From assembly GCF_947488715.1 (NCBI RefSeq), contig NZ_CANLAG010000008.1, forward strand, positions 79,279-143,278: DNA of 64,000 bases, in the 5' to 3' direction. The notes beneath the pieces are model-generated. The model saw nothing but the letters and a program-made list of their open reading frames with translations, made no database searches and had not been told where the DNA came from. Position 1 is the first letter of the stretch; each line of letters starts with the position of its first letter. A program made the translations under genes and the position numbers. Origin of the DNA: an uncultured Tateyamaria sp. GTDB taxonomy: Bacteria > Pseudomonadota > Alphaproteobacteria > Rhodobacterales > Rhodobacteraceae. Positions 17,512 to 26,250 of this stretch are shown here, in pieces.

Positions 17512-18867
17512 CTAGTCCAACCTGTATGTGCTGCGCGCCAGATCGGTGGCCAGAAGCCCGGCAATCTCGGCGGCGGTTGAGGTGTCGAAATACCCGCGCG
17601 CGACCTGCGCATCGAGGTGAACAGCAACGGCGCGTCGCCACAGATCGTGACGCGCGGGGATCGACAGAAAGGCCCGCGTGTCGTCGTTGAACCCGGCAAG
17701 GTTCCAATAGCCCGCCGTTTCGACAACCTGGTCCAGATAGCGAGCGATGCCTGCCGCGCTGTCGTGGAACCACCAGGGCGGGCCAATTCGCAGGCAGGGC
17801 CAGTGCCCGGCCATCGGGGCCAATTCGCGCGCATAGGTCGTTTCGTCCAAGGTAAAGAGGATCAGCGTCAGGCGCGGGTCATTGCCCACACGGTTCAGCA
17901 ACGGCTCTAGCCCGCGGACCCAGTCCACAGCGACGGGGATGTCCGCGCCTTTGTCGCGTCCAAACTGGTCAAGCACCGCGCGATTGGTGTTGCGGCGGCT
18001 GCCGGCGTGCAGTTGCATGACCAGCCCGTCTTCCAGCGACATTTGTGCCATTTCGATCAGCATATGGCCGTGGAACGCCGCAGCCTCGGTCAGGTCACCC
18101 GCGCGTAGGCGGTTAAACACGGCAGCCGGATCATCGAGCCATATGGTTTGCGGGTCTTCGATGGCGTGATCCGTGGCGGTTGCGCCCATTGTCCTAAACG
18201 CGGCGCGGCGTGCGCGCAAGGCTGTCAGGAATCCGTCGAACGTCCCCGTATCCGTGTTCGTCATCGCACCCAGTGCCGTGATTGATGCCGTCCATCCCGG
18301 AGCGTGGGGGTCCAGCACTGCGTCCGGTCGAAAGGTCGGCACCACGCGCCCGGTCCAGCCGCTGTCGCGGATTGCTGCGTGATGGTGCAGATCGTCGAGT
18401 GCGGCATCGGTTGTGGCAAGCAATTCGATCCCGAACCGTTCAAAGAGGCTGCGCGGCTTGTTTTCGAGCGCTGCCAGCCAGGTCGCTACATGGTCATAAA
18501 CCGCGTCGGCCGTGTCCTGGCCAAGGTCATGCGGGCAGCCCAGTGTTTCTTGCAAAACATAGGTGATCCAGGTGCGGCTCGGTGTGCCGAGAAAGAGGTG
18601 CCAATGGGATGCAAATAGCCGAAAGATCGCGCGCGGGTCGCGGTCCTCGGCGGGAACACCTATGCCTAGATCGGCCAGCGGAACCCCTTGCGAATAGAGC
18701 ATGCGAAACACGTAGTGGTCAGGGATCACCAACAGCTCTGCCGGGTCTGCAAAGGCTGTGTCATCTGCGAACCAGGACGGGTCGCAATGCCCATGCGGAG
18801 ACACGATTGGCGCGTCCTTTATCCCGGCATAAAGCGTTTCTGCGACACCCGATAATTTCAGAACCAT
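17512..18867 (-). CDS. uxaC: Glucuronate isomerase
   Basis: A 451-residue uronate isomerase (amidohydrolase fold). PHGHCDPSWF near the N-terminus carries the HxH metal pair. GIELLATTDAALDDL and AGFNDDTRAFLSIPARHDLWRR match the C-terminal part of the family. The start at 18867 is chosen because a strong gggagagg site lies just upstream and the family N-terminus (aldehyde-adjacent helix then PHGHCDP) fits; a 48-residue upstream extension is basic and unlike the family. It interconverts glucuronate/fructuronate and galacturonate/tagaturonate. Confidence 0.93.
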   Translation of the reverse strand: MVLKLSGVAETLYAGIKDAPIVSPHGHCDPSWFADDTAFADPAELLVIPDHYVFRMLYSQGVPLADLGIGVPAEDRDPRAIFRLFASHWHLFLGTPSRTWITYVLQETLGCPHDLGQDTADAVYDHVATWLAALENKPRSLFERFGIELLATTDAALDDLHHHAAIRDSGWTGRVVPTFRPDAVLDPHAPGWTASITALGAMTNTDTGTFDGFLTALRARRAAFRTMGATATDHAIEDPQTIWLDDPAAVFNRLRAGDLTEAAAFHGHMLIEMAQMSLEDGLVMQLHAGSRRNTNRAVLDQFGRDKGADIPVAVDWVRGLEPLLNRVGNDPRLTLILFTLDETTYARELAPMAGHWPCLRIGPPWWFHDSAAGIARYLDQVVETAGYWNLAGFNDDTRAFLSIPARHDLWRRAVAVHLDAQVARGYFDTSTAAEIAGLLATDLARSTYRLD

Positions 18868-18956
18868 TCCGCCCTCTCCCTTTTTGCGCAGACTAGCACG
18901 AATGCCCCTTGGCGCATGTGATAAATGCCGCCACTCTGCAAATCGGGAGGACAAGA

Positions 18957-20000
18957 ATGAACGTGTTGCTGATCGGGATGGGCATGGTTGCCCAGACCCA
19001 TGTTTGTGCATTGCGGGATGCCGGAAACGGTGTGCGGTTAAGTGGTGTTCTGGGTCGCGACCCTGACCGAACGTCGGCGTTTTGCGCCGCTGCGTCCGAG
19101 ACGGTTGGGCATCCGGTTTCTGCGTTCACAGATAGTGCGGCGGCGTTGGCATCAGAGCCGGATATGGCGATCCTGATCACGCCACCCGATGCGCGTGCCC
19201 CGTTTGCGGATGCGCTGGCCCACGCGGGCATTCCCACTCTCATGGAGAAACCGATTGAGCGCACGTTGGAGGCCGCACGCGGGATTGTTGCGACCTATGT
19301 GCAGGCCAATGTGCCGCTCGCTCTCTGTTTCCAGCATCGCACCCGTGCGGCGGCGCAGGATTTGCGGACGCGTTTGGCCACTGGCGCGCTGGGCGAGATT
19401 GTCCATGTGGACATTCGGGTGCCGTGGTGGCGGGATCAAGCGTATTACGATGCGCCCGGTCGCGGCAGCTATGCCCGTGATGGCGGTGGTGTGATGATCA
19501 ACCAGGCCATCCACACGCTCGATCTCGCGCTTTGGATTGCCGGGCCTGTTGCGCGCGTTCAGGCGCAGATGCAGACCAGCCCGCTGCACCACATGGAGGC
19601 CGAAGACATTGCATCTGCGCTGTTGCGTTTTGCATCGGGTGCGACAGGTGTCCTGAGTGCGACGACGTGCGCCTATCCCGGCACCACAGAGAGCATTGCG
19701 CTGACCACGACACGCGCGCAGGTGCATCTGTCTGGCGACACGCTGCGCATCGACTGGCATGATGGCGCGACAGAGACGCGCGCACCTGCCGCGGATGCGG
19801 GAACGGGTGGGGGTGCTGATCCGATGGCGTTCACCCATGCGTGGCATCAGGCGGTGATCGAGGATTTTGCGGCGGCGCTGCGCGATGATCGCCCACCTCT
19901 TGCGCCGCCTTCTGACGCGCTGCACGTGCACGCCGTCATTCACGCCATGGAGCAAGCCGCCCGGCGCGGCACAACCGAAGAGGTACCCACATGTCCCTGA
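18957..20000 (+). CDS. Gfo/Idh/MocA-family oxidoreductase
   Basis: A 347-residue NAD(P)-dependent oxidoreductase, with the Rossmann motif GMGMVAQTHVCALRD and the family MEKPIERT (EKP) near residue 93. The C-terminal alpha/beta domain includes GGGVMINQAIHTLDLALWI, with the conserved His pair region. A gggagg site precedes the ATG at 18957. It is first of four such enzymes in the operon, and its end overlaps the next start by 10 bases. Probably an oxidoreductase on a uronate, a keto-sugar or an inositol-like compound. Confidence 0.88.
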   Translation: MNVLLIGMGMVAQTHVCALRDAGNGVRLSGVLGRDPDRTSAFCAAASETVGHPVSAFTDSAAALASEPDMAILITPPDARAPFADALAHAGIPTLMEKPIERTLEAARGIVATYVQANVPLALCFQHRTRAAAQDLRTRLATGALGEIVHVDIRVPWWRDQAYYDAPGRGSYARDGGGVMINQAIHTLDLALWIAGPVARVQAQMQTSPLHHMEAEDIASALLRFASGATGVLSATTCAYPGTTESIALTTTRAQVHLSGDTLRIDWHDGATETRAPAADAGTGGGADPMAFTHAWHQAVIEDFAAALRDDRPPLAPPSDALHVHAVIHAMEQAARRGTTEEVPTCP

Positions 20001-20998
20001 GTTTCATTGCGCTGGGGTTGGACCACCGCCACATCTACGGCATGACCGAAAACATGCAGCGCGTCGGCGCGCGGTGTCTGGGGTACTGGACAGAGGGTGA
20101 TCCGCAGCCATTGGAAGGCTATGTGAAACGGTTCCCCGATATGCCGCGTTTTGACACGCTCGAGGCGACCTTGGGGGCCGGGGCGGATTTGGCGCTGGTG
20201 TCGGCGGTGCCTGCGGACCGTGCCACGCTTGCGGTGCGTGCCATGCAGGCGGGCCACGACGTGATGACGGACAAGCCGGGGTGTACAACCCACGCGCAAC
20301 TGGATCAAATCAAGGCCTGTGTGGCCGAAACTGGCCGCATCTGGTCCATCAACTTTTCCGAACGGTTCGAGGTGCCAAGCGTCACGCTGGCGGACCAATT
20401 GGTGCAGGACGGTGCCATTGGTCGTGTTGTGCATACGACGGGTCTGGGGCCGCATCGGTTGAACCGTGCGACACGGCCCGACTGGTTTTTTGAGCGTCAA
20501 AGATACGGCGGCGTCTTGACCGACATCGCGTCGCATCAGATTGACCAGTTCCTGCATTTTACCGGGTCTGACGCTGCCGAGGTGACAATGGCGCACGTGG
20601 CCAACCATGCGAACCTAGCCGATGCGGGATTGCAGGACTTTGGCGAACTTAGCCTGCGGTCTGACCGCGCCTCCGGGTATATCCGGGTTGACTGGTATAC
20701 GCCCGATGCCCTGCCCAATTGGGGGGACGGGCGGCTGACCCTGCTCGGGACAGAGGGCTATATCGAGCTGCGCAAATACATCGATGTTGGCGGGCGCGAC
20801 GGCACCGACAGCGTTGTCCTTGTGAATAGAGACCGATGCGAGGTGCTGGATGGGCGCGACGCGGGCCTGCCCTATTTCGGACGGTTGGCAGATGATATCG
20901 CGCACCGAACTGAGACGGCGATGACGCAGGCGCATTGCTTTCGCGTGATGGAACTGGCGCTGGACGCACAGGCTCTGGCCGAACGGAGTGACGCATGA
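19991..20998 (+). CDS. Gfo/Idh/MocA-family oxidoreductase
   Basis: A 335-residue paralogue. The N-terminus is unusual: FIALGLDHRHIYGM replaces the glycine-rich loop, and the EKP motif is DKPGCTTH. The substrate-domain motif YGGVLTDIASHQIDQFLHF is present. The loss of a normal GxGxxG suggests a divergent cofactor mode or a structural role. It overlaps both neighbours, so it is co-expressed with them. Confidence 0.82.
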   Translation: MSLSFIALGLDHRHIYGMTENMQRVGARCLGYWTEGDPQPLEGYVKRFPDMPRFDTLEATLGAGADLALVSAVPADRATLAVRAMQAGHDVMTDKPGCTTHAQLDQIKACVAETGRIWSINFSERFEVPSVTLADQLVQDGAIGRVVHTTGLGPHRLNRATRPDWFFERQRYGGVLTDIASHQIDQFLHFTGSDAAEVTMAHVANHANLADAGLQDFGELSLRSDRASGYIRVDWYTPDALPNWGDGRLTLLGTEGYIELRKYIDVGGRDGTDSVVLVNRDRCEVLDGRDAGLPYFGRLADDIAHRTETAMTQAHCFRVMELALDAQALAERSDA

Positions 20999-22038
20999 TC
21001 CGGGTTGCCATTCTGGGCGGCGGCATCGGTGCGCAGCATCTGGACGGTTACCGCGCGCTGGATGATTTCCAAGTCACGCATCTGGTGGATCAGGATGCAG
21101 ACCGGCTGGCGGCCCTGTGTGATGGCGACATCGTTGGGCTGACAGAGATTGACGATGCACTGGCTTCGGATGTCGACGTGATCGACATTTGTCTGCCTCC
21201 GCATTTGCACGTCCCGATCACCCTTGCAGCACTTGCAGCCGGTAAACACGTGATCTGTGAAAAGCCGCTGGCAACGTCCATGGCCCAGATTGCCGAGATG
21301 CGTGCAGCAGCGCAAGACGCAGGTCGGCACGTCTTTCCAGTGTTCCAGTACAGGTTTGGACCCGCCTTTTCCGCTTTGGCGCAATTGCGCGCGGCGGGCC
21401 TGTTGGGCGTGCCTCGGGCGGCGGCGATTGAAACCCATTGGAACCGTGGCGTGGATTATTATGCGATACCGTGGCGCGGCACCTGGCCCGGAGAGCAGGG
21501 GGGTGCCGTGTTGGGTCACGCGATCCATGCGCACGATCTGTTGTCACATGTGATGGCGCCGGTGTCTGGCGTGACCGCGCGGCTGGGGACGTTGATCAAC
21601 CCGATCGAGACCGAGGATACCGCCGCCATACTGTTTGATCTGGAAGGGGGTGGCCTGGCCACCAGTTCGATCACCCTGGGTGCTGCGACGGATGAAACGC
21701 GGTTGCGTCTGGTCTATGAGCACCTGACAGCAACGTCAGATACGCACCCGTACAGCCCGTCCGAAGGTACATGGCGTTTTGACGCCCGCGACTCCGCACA
21801 ACAGGCGCAGGTGGATAAGATCGTAGCGGGTTGCGCTGATGCGCCCATAGGTTTCGTGGGTGGTCTGGCGGAAATCGCCAAGGCATTGCGCGGTGAGGCC
21901 AATCAGGCTGTTACATTTGAGGACGGGGCGAGGTCGATTGCGCTGGTCACCGCGATTTATGCATCGCATCGCACAGGCGCACGCATTGAACTGCCTCTGC
22001 CAGATACGCACCCGATGACAAAAGGATGGCAACCATGA
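20995..22038 (+). CDS. Gfo/Idh/MocA-family oxidoreductase
   Basis: A 347-residue enzyme with a standard Rossmann start (ILGGGIGAQHLDGYRAL), CEKPLATS at about residues 86-93 and the GGAVLGHAIHAHDLLSHVM substrate-domain motif. WNRGVDYYAIPWRGTW immediately before it is typical of uronate- or pyranoside-acting members. The ATG overlaps the preceding TGA by four bases and its TGA overlaps the uxuA start (ATGA). Confidence 0.88.
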   Translation: MIRVAILGGGIGAQHLDGYRALDDFQVTHLVDQDADRLAALCDGDIVGLTEIDDALASDVDVIDICLPPHLHVPITLAALAAGKHVICEKPLATSMAQIAEMRAAAQDAGRHVFPVFQYRFGPAFSALAQLRAAGLLGVPRAAAIETHWNRGVDYYAIPWRGTWPGEQGGAVLGHAIHAHDLLSHVMAPVSGVTARLGTLINPIETEDTAAILFDLEGGGLATSSITLGAATDETRLRLVYEHLTATSDTHPYSPSEGTWRFDARDSAQQAQVDKIVAGCADAPIGFVGGLAEIAKALRGEANQAVTFEDGARSIALVTAIYASHRTGARIELPLPDTHPMTKGWQP

Positions 22039-23216
22039 TCGAATGCTGGCGCTGGTTCGGCCCTGATGACCCGACACAATTGTCAGACCTGCCGCAGGTG
22101 GGCGCGACTGGTGTGGTCACCGCCTTGCATCAATTTGCGCCCGGAGAGATCTGGCCACGCAAGGCTGTGGCGGAACGCAAGACATTGATCGAGGCAGCTG
22201 GTTTGCGCTGGGAAGTGGTCGAAAGCCTGCCCGTGTCGGAGGCGATCAAGACCCAAGGGCCAGACATGGCAGCGCATCTTGATGCGTACAAGGAAAGCCT
22301 TGCCGCGCTGGCCGCCGAAGGCATCGAAACGGTGTGCTACAATTTCATGCCGATCCTCGACTGGACCCGCACCGAGATGCGCGCGCCACAAGCCCACGGT
22401 GGTACCGCGATGCTGTTCGATTTGCCCACCTTTGCGGCGTTCGACATGCACATCCTGGGCCGTGCTAATGCGCGGGACGACTATCCAGAGGATGTGCACG
22501 AAGCAGCGACAGAGGTTTTAGCGTCACTGGATGAAAACGCACGGGCGCGTTTGACACGCACGATCATTGCGGGCCTTCCGGGGGCCAATGACGGTTGGAC
22601 GCTAGACGATGTGCGCGCCCGGTTGTCGACCTATGATGGTATCACTGCGGATCGGTTACGGCAGAACCTGATCGACTTTTTGTCCGAGGTGGCACCGGTG
22701 GCTGATCGCCTTGGCATGCGTCTGTGTTGCCATCCGGACGACCCGCCGTTTTCGTTGTTGGGGTTACCGAGGGTCATGTCCACGACGGATGATTACGCGC
22801 GCATTATCGAAGCAGTGGATACGCCTGCGAATGGTGCGACGCTGTGCACAGGGTCCATGGGGGTTGATCCCGGATTTGATGCGTCTGACTTTGTCCGTCG
22901 GCTGGGGCCGCGCATTCACTTTGCCCATCTGCGCAACACCAAGCGGTTGCCGTCCCCGGACCCATCGCGGGCCAGCTTTTTCGAAGCGCCGCATTTGCAG
23001 GGCGACACCGATATGGTGGCGACGTTGCGCGCGCTGATGGCTGAAGAGGCGCGCCGCCGGGCGGAGGGTCGTGATGACCATGCCATCCCAATGCGGCCTG
23101 ATCATGGGCAGGAATTGTTGATGGACCGTACACGCGACAGCCTGCCGGGCTATCCGCTGATCGGCCGTATGCGCGGGTTGGCTGAGCTGCGCGGCATCAT
23201 GGCGGCACTTGCATGA
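22035..23216 (+). CDS. uxuA: Mannonate dehydratase
   Basis: A 393-residue UxuA. MIECWRWFGPDDPTQLSDL is the family N-terminus. CYNFMPILDWTRTEM, LGMRLCCHPDDPPFSLLGLPRVMST and HFAHLRNTKR contain the metal-binding Cys/His residues (CCHPDD, HLRN). MRPDHGQELLMD is the conserved C-terminal motif. The ATG at 22035 is chosen over one nine bases upstream because it is in ATGA overlap and has aaagga at good distance. It dehydrates D-mannonate to KDG. Confidence 0.95.
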   Translation: MIECWRWFGPDDPTQLSDLPQVGATGVVTALHQFAPGEIWPRKAVAERKTLIEAAGLRWEVVESLPVSEAIKTQGPDMAAHLDAYKESLAALAAEGIETVCYNFMPILDWTRTEMRAPQAHGGTAMLFDLPTFAAFDMHILGRANARDDYPEDVHEAATEVLASLDENARARLTRTIIAGLPGANDGWTLDDVRARLSTYDGITADRLRQNLIDFLSEVAPVADRLGMRLCCHPDDPPFSLLGLPRVMSTTDDYARIIEAVDTPANGATLCTGSMGVDPGFDASDFVRRLGPRIHFAHLRNTKRLPSPDPSRASFFEAPHLQGDTDMVATLRALMAEEARRRAEGRDDHAIPMRPDHGQELLMDRTRDSLPGYPLIGRMRGLAELRGIMAALA

Positions 23217-24217
23217 TACGGGTTGGGGTGGCCGGTGCCGGGTTGATCGGCAAGCAACATATCGCCGCCATTGAACGCGCGCCAGGGGTGCAACTGTCGG
23301 CGGTGTTCGACCCGGTGGTCGAGGATGGGCCGTGGCCACGTGCGGGCAGTTTGGCGGAACTGGCAGGGATGTCGGACGGGGTGATCCTTGCCGTGCCCAA
23401 TGCGCTGCATGCGCCCATGGCGATGGAGTTGATCGGGCTGGGTACACCTATGCTGATCGAAAAGCCGCTGACCGGGACCGCCGCCGAAGGGGCGGAGATC
23501 GTGGCGGCGTCTGCGCAGTCAGGTGTCCCTGTACTGGTCGGGCATCACCGGCGGCACAATCCGATCGTTGCCAAGGCGCGTGAGATCATCACCTCGGGGG
23601 CTTTGGGACAGATCACGACGGTGCATGGGCAGTGCTGGTTGCCCAAGCCGGACCACTATTATGACGCGGCGTGGCGGCAGGGGGCGGGGGCCGGGCCGCT
23701 GTTCATCAACCTGATCCATGACGTCGATGTGTTGATGCACCTGTGTGGCCCTGTTTCGCAGGTGCAGGCCTTTGAAAGCAACGCAGTGCGCGAGGCCGAA
23801 GCCGAGGAGGTGAGCGTGGCGATCCTGCGCTTTGCCAGCGGCGCGCTGGGGACGCTGAACCTGTCGGACGTGGCGCTTGGGCCGTGGAGCTGGGAGCTGA
23901 CGGCGGGGGAAAACCCGGCCTATCCCAAGACGGATCAATCCGCCTATCTGATCGGGGGGCGGCAGGGGTCACTGGCGCTGCCAAACCTGACCGTATGGTC
24001 ACAGGCCGAGGGGCCGGATTGGTGGGCGCCGATTGATCAGACGCGCGTGCCCCTGCCGTTGGCGGATTCGCTTGCTGCGCAGATCGGCCATTTCGCGCAC
24101 GTGATCGAAGGCAAGGCCGCGCCGCTGGTGTCTGCGGCGGACGGATTGCGCGCGGTGCAGGTGATCGAGGCGATCAAGGCCGCCGCCCGCACCGGCACGC
24201 CGGTGGACATCGAATAA
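23213..24217 (+). CDS. Gfo/Idh/MocA-family oxidoreductase
   Basis: The fourth family member in the operon, 334 residues: GVAGAGLIGKQHIAAIERA at the N-terminus, LIEKPLTGTAAE near residue 80, and PLFINLIHDVDVLMHLCG in the substrate domain. This version resembles myo-inositol dehydrogenase-type enzymes. It is the last gene of the overlapping block that begins at 18957; a 147-bp gap with no clear terminator follows. Confidence 0.88.
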   Translation: MIRVGVAGAGLIGKQHIAAIERAPGVQLSAVFDPVVEDGPWPRAGSLAELAGMSDGVILAVPNALHAPMAMELIGLGTPMLIEKPLTGTAAEGAEIVAASAQSGVPVLVGHHRRHNPIVAKAREIITSGALGQITTVHGQCWLPKPDHYYDAAWRQGAGAGPLFINLIHDVDVLMHLCGPVSQVQAFESNAVREAEAEEVSVAILRFASGALGTLNLSDVALGPWSWELTAGENPAYPKTDQSAYLIGGRQGSLALPNLTVWSQAEGPDWWAPIDQTRVPLPLADSLAAQIGHFAHVIEGKAAPLVSAADGLRAVQVIEAIKAAARTGTPVDIE

Positions 24218-24364
24218 ACGCTCGTTTTGCAGCAATCCTGTGCTAGCGTGGACCCGCGCGCACTGCGCGCCGCGATAGGGCAGGGGGTGTCTTTTGGACC
24301 TGCTCGGCGTCCGCGCATGACGTGAAACCCCACCCTGAAAACGAACCACAAAGAGGAGCAGCTG

Positions 24365-25276
24365 ATGCCGTCAGTTGGTGTGATCGGATTGGGTGACATG
24401 GGCAGCGGGCTTGCCAAGAACCTGATCGCAAATGGATTTGAGACATGGGGCCGTGACTTGCTGGACCACCGGCAGCGCGCGTTCGAAGAGATGGGCGGCC
24501 ATACGGCTACGTCTACGGCGGAGGTGGGCCGCAATGCGCAGGCCGTTTTCGTGATGGTGATGAAGGGCGCGGAGGCACATGAGGTGATCCTTGGCCCCGA
24601 CGGGCTGGCCGAGACGATGGCGCCGGGCGGCGTCATCCTGCTGACCGCGACGGTGAAACCGGCCGAGGCGCGGGCGATTGCCCATGGCCTTGGGGGCCGA
24701 GACCTGCACCTGATCGACAGCCCGGTATCGGGCGGATTTCCGGGCGCGCAGGCGGGAACGCTTACCATGATGGCGGCGGGTACAAATGTGGCGATGGACA
24801 TCGCTCGCCCTGTGATGGAGGCGGTGTCCGCCAATATCCACCGCGTGGGCACGGATGCGGGCGATGGTCAGACCGTCAAGGCGTGCCTGCAATCGCTGAT
24901 CGGCGCGCAGTTTTCGGCGACGTTTGAAGCGGCGGCATTGGCGGCCAAGGCGGGCGTGCCGGGGCAGGTGATCCTCGATGTCTTCTCCACCTCGTCCGCG
25001 GGGTGCGGGGTCGTGAACAACGCGTTGGAAAAGATCATCGATCGGCAGTTTGAGGGCACGGGCAGCCACATAAACACGATGCACAAGGATCTGACGATCT
25101 CGATGGCTTTGGGCGAGGAGTTGGGCGTGCCGCTCCATACGGCGGCGTCGGCGATGCAGGTGTTTCATGCCGGGCGCACGCGCTATCCCGACGGTGACAA
25201 TTGGACCTGTACGCAGGTGATCGAAGAGATCGTGGGCGCGGAGCTGCACCGCGACGCGGCCAAGGTGACGCGATGA
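24365..25276 (+). CDS. NAD(P)-dependent oxidoreductase, HIBADH family (L-threonate dehydrogenase-like)
   Basis: A 303-residue beta-hydroxyacid dehydrogenase: GVIGLGDMGSGLAKNLIANG, substrate loop DSPVSGGFPGAQAGTL, catalytic Lys in GQTVKACLQSLIGAQF. The spacing and the C-terminal STSSAGCGVVNNALEKI resemble LtnD-type L-threonate dehydrogenases more than tartronate semialdehyde reductases. A gaggag site precedes the ATG. The stop overlaps the isomerase start by four bases. Confidence 0.87.
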   Translation: MPSVGVIGLGDMGSGLAKNLIANGFETWGRDLLDHRQRAFEEMGGHTATSTAEVGRNAQAVFVMVMKGAEAHEVILGPDGLAETMAPGGVILLTATVKPAEARAIAHGLGGRDLHLIDSPVSGGFPGAQAGTLTMMAAGTNVAMDIARPVMEAVSANIHRVGTDAGDGQTVKACLQSLIGAQFSATFEAAALAAKAGVPGQVILDVFSTSSAGCGVVNNALEKIIDRQFEGTGSHINTMHKDLTISMALGEELGVPLHTAASAMQVFHAGRTRYPDGDNWTCTQVIEEIVGAELHRDAAKVTR

Positions 25277-26139
25277 AGCTGGGGGTCATTACCGACGGGA
25301 TCAGCCGCGATCTGACCCATGCCGTCGATGTGATGGATGAGTTTGGTCTGGACTATGCAGAGCTGCAATTCGTCGGCGATACCGAGGTAGGCGATCACAG
25401 CGCAGGCGAGATCCGCGAGATCGACGCGCTGTTGCGTGATCGGGGCAAGCCGGTGTCCTGCCTCAGCCGCCATATCTTTGCCGGGACCACCAGCGCCAAT
25501 CGCGCGGGCGACGCGCTGCACACACAGCACATGGATGCGCTGAAACGGGTGATCGACATGGCGCATGTGGTGGGCAGTCCGCTGGTGCGGATCATGACCC
25601 AGAAAAAGGAACAGATCCTGTGGGGGTCGCATGGCGCGGAAAAGTGGAACGTGGCGCATGGCGCGTGGGACACGATGGCGCCGATGATCGCCCCCGCGGT
25701 CGAGCTGGCCCGCGCCGAGGGTATCACGCTGGTGGTCGAGACGGGCAATGGCACGATGGTCAACTCGAACTACACCGCGCGGCGTTTGATTGATGAGCTG
25801 GACGCCCGCGACGCGCTGAAGGTGCTGTGGGATCCGGCCAACAATTGCTGGTGTCACGAGCTGGCCTATCCCGACGGGTACGAAGAGGTGCGCGGCGGTT
25901 ATCTGGGGCACGTCCATGTCAAGGATGTGCAGGTGGACACACCCCGCGCCATGCTTGAGGTGCGCGAGTTGGGGCAGGGCCAATTGGGGCCGCTGTTTGC
26001 GCCCATGGCCGATGCGCTGCGTGCGGATGGCTACGATGGTGTGATCAGTTTCGAGAGCGTCTATCACCCCGGCAATGGCGACTTTGAGGCGGGGTTTCGG
26101 GCCTGTGTGGATCGGTTCAAGGCAATTTTTGGCGATTGA
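25273..26139 (+). CDS. Sugar phosphate isomerase/epimerase (xylose isomerase-like TIM barrel)
   Basis: A 288-residue AP endonuclease 2-family TIM-barrel protein. The start at 25273 (ATGA overlap) gives MKLGVITDGISRDL; the longer frame upstream only overlaps the preceding gene. Metal-binding motifs include LVVETGNGTMVNS (Glu), VLWDPANNCW (Asp), YLGHVHVKDVQ (His) and GVISFESVYHPG (Glu). Members of this family epimerise or isomerise keto sugars. Pairing with an LtnD-like dehydrogenase suggests a four-carbon or six-carbon sugar-acid side route. Confidence 0.87.
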   Translation: MKLGVITDGISRDLTHAVDVMDEFGLDYAELQFVGDTEVGDHSAGEIREIDALLRDRGKPVSCLSRHIFAGTTSANRAGDALHTQHMDALKRVIDMAHVVGSPLVRIMTQKKEQILWGSHGAEKWNVAHGAWDTMAPMIAPAVELARAEGITLVVETGNGTMVNSNYTARRLIDELDARDALKVLWDPANNCWCHELAYPDGYEEVRGGYLGHVHVKDVQVDTPRAMLEVRELGQGQLGPLFAPMADALRADGYDGVISFESVYHPGNGDFEAGFRACVDRFKAIFGD

Positions 26140-26250
26140 GCCTCACGCTGTTGTGCGCCTTGCCCCCTTCAATATGCGCGGGGTGCCCTCATATTGCGCC
26201 TGCCTGCCCGCGCGGTTAGGCAGGACTAACGCAATAAACAGGTGCCCGCG

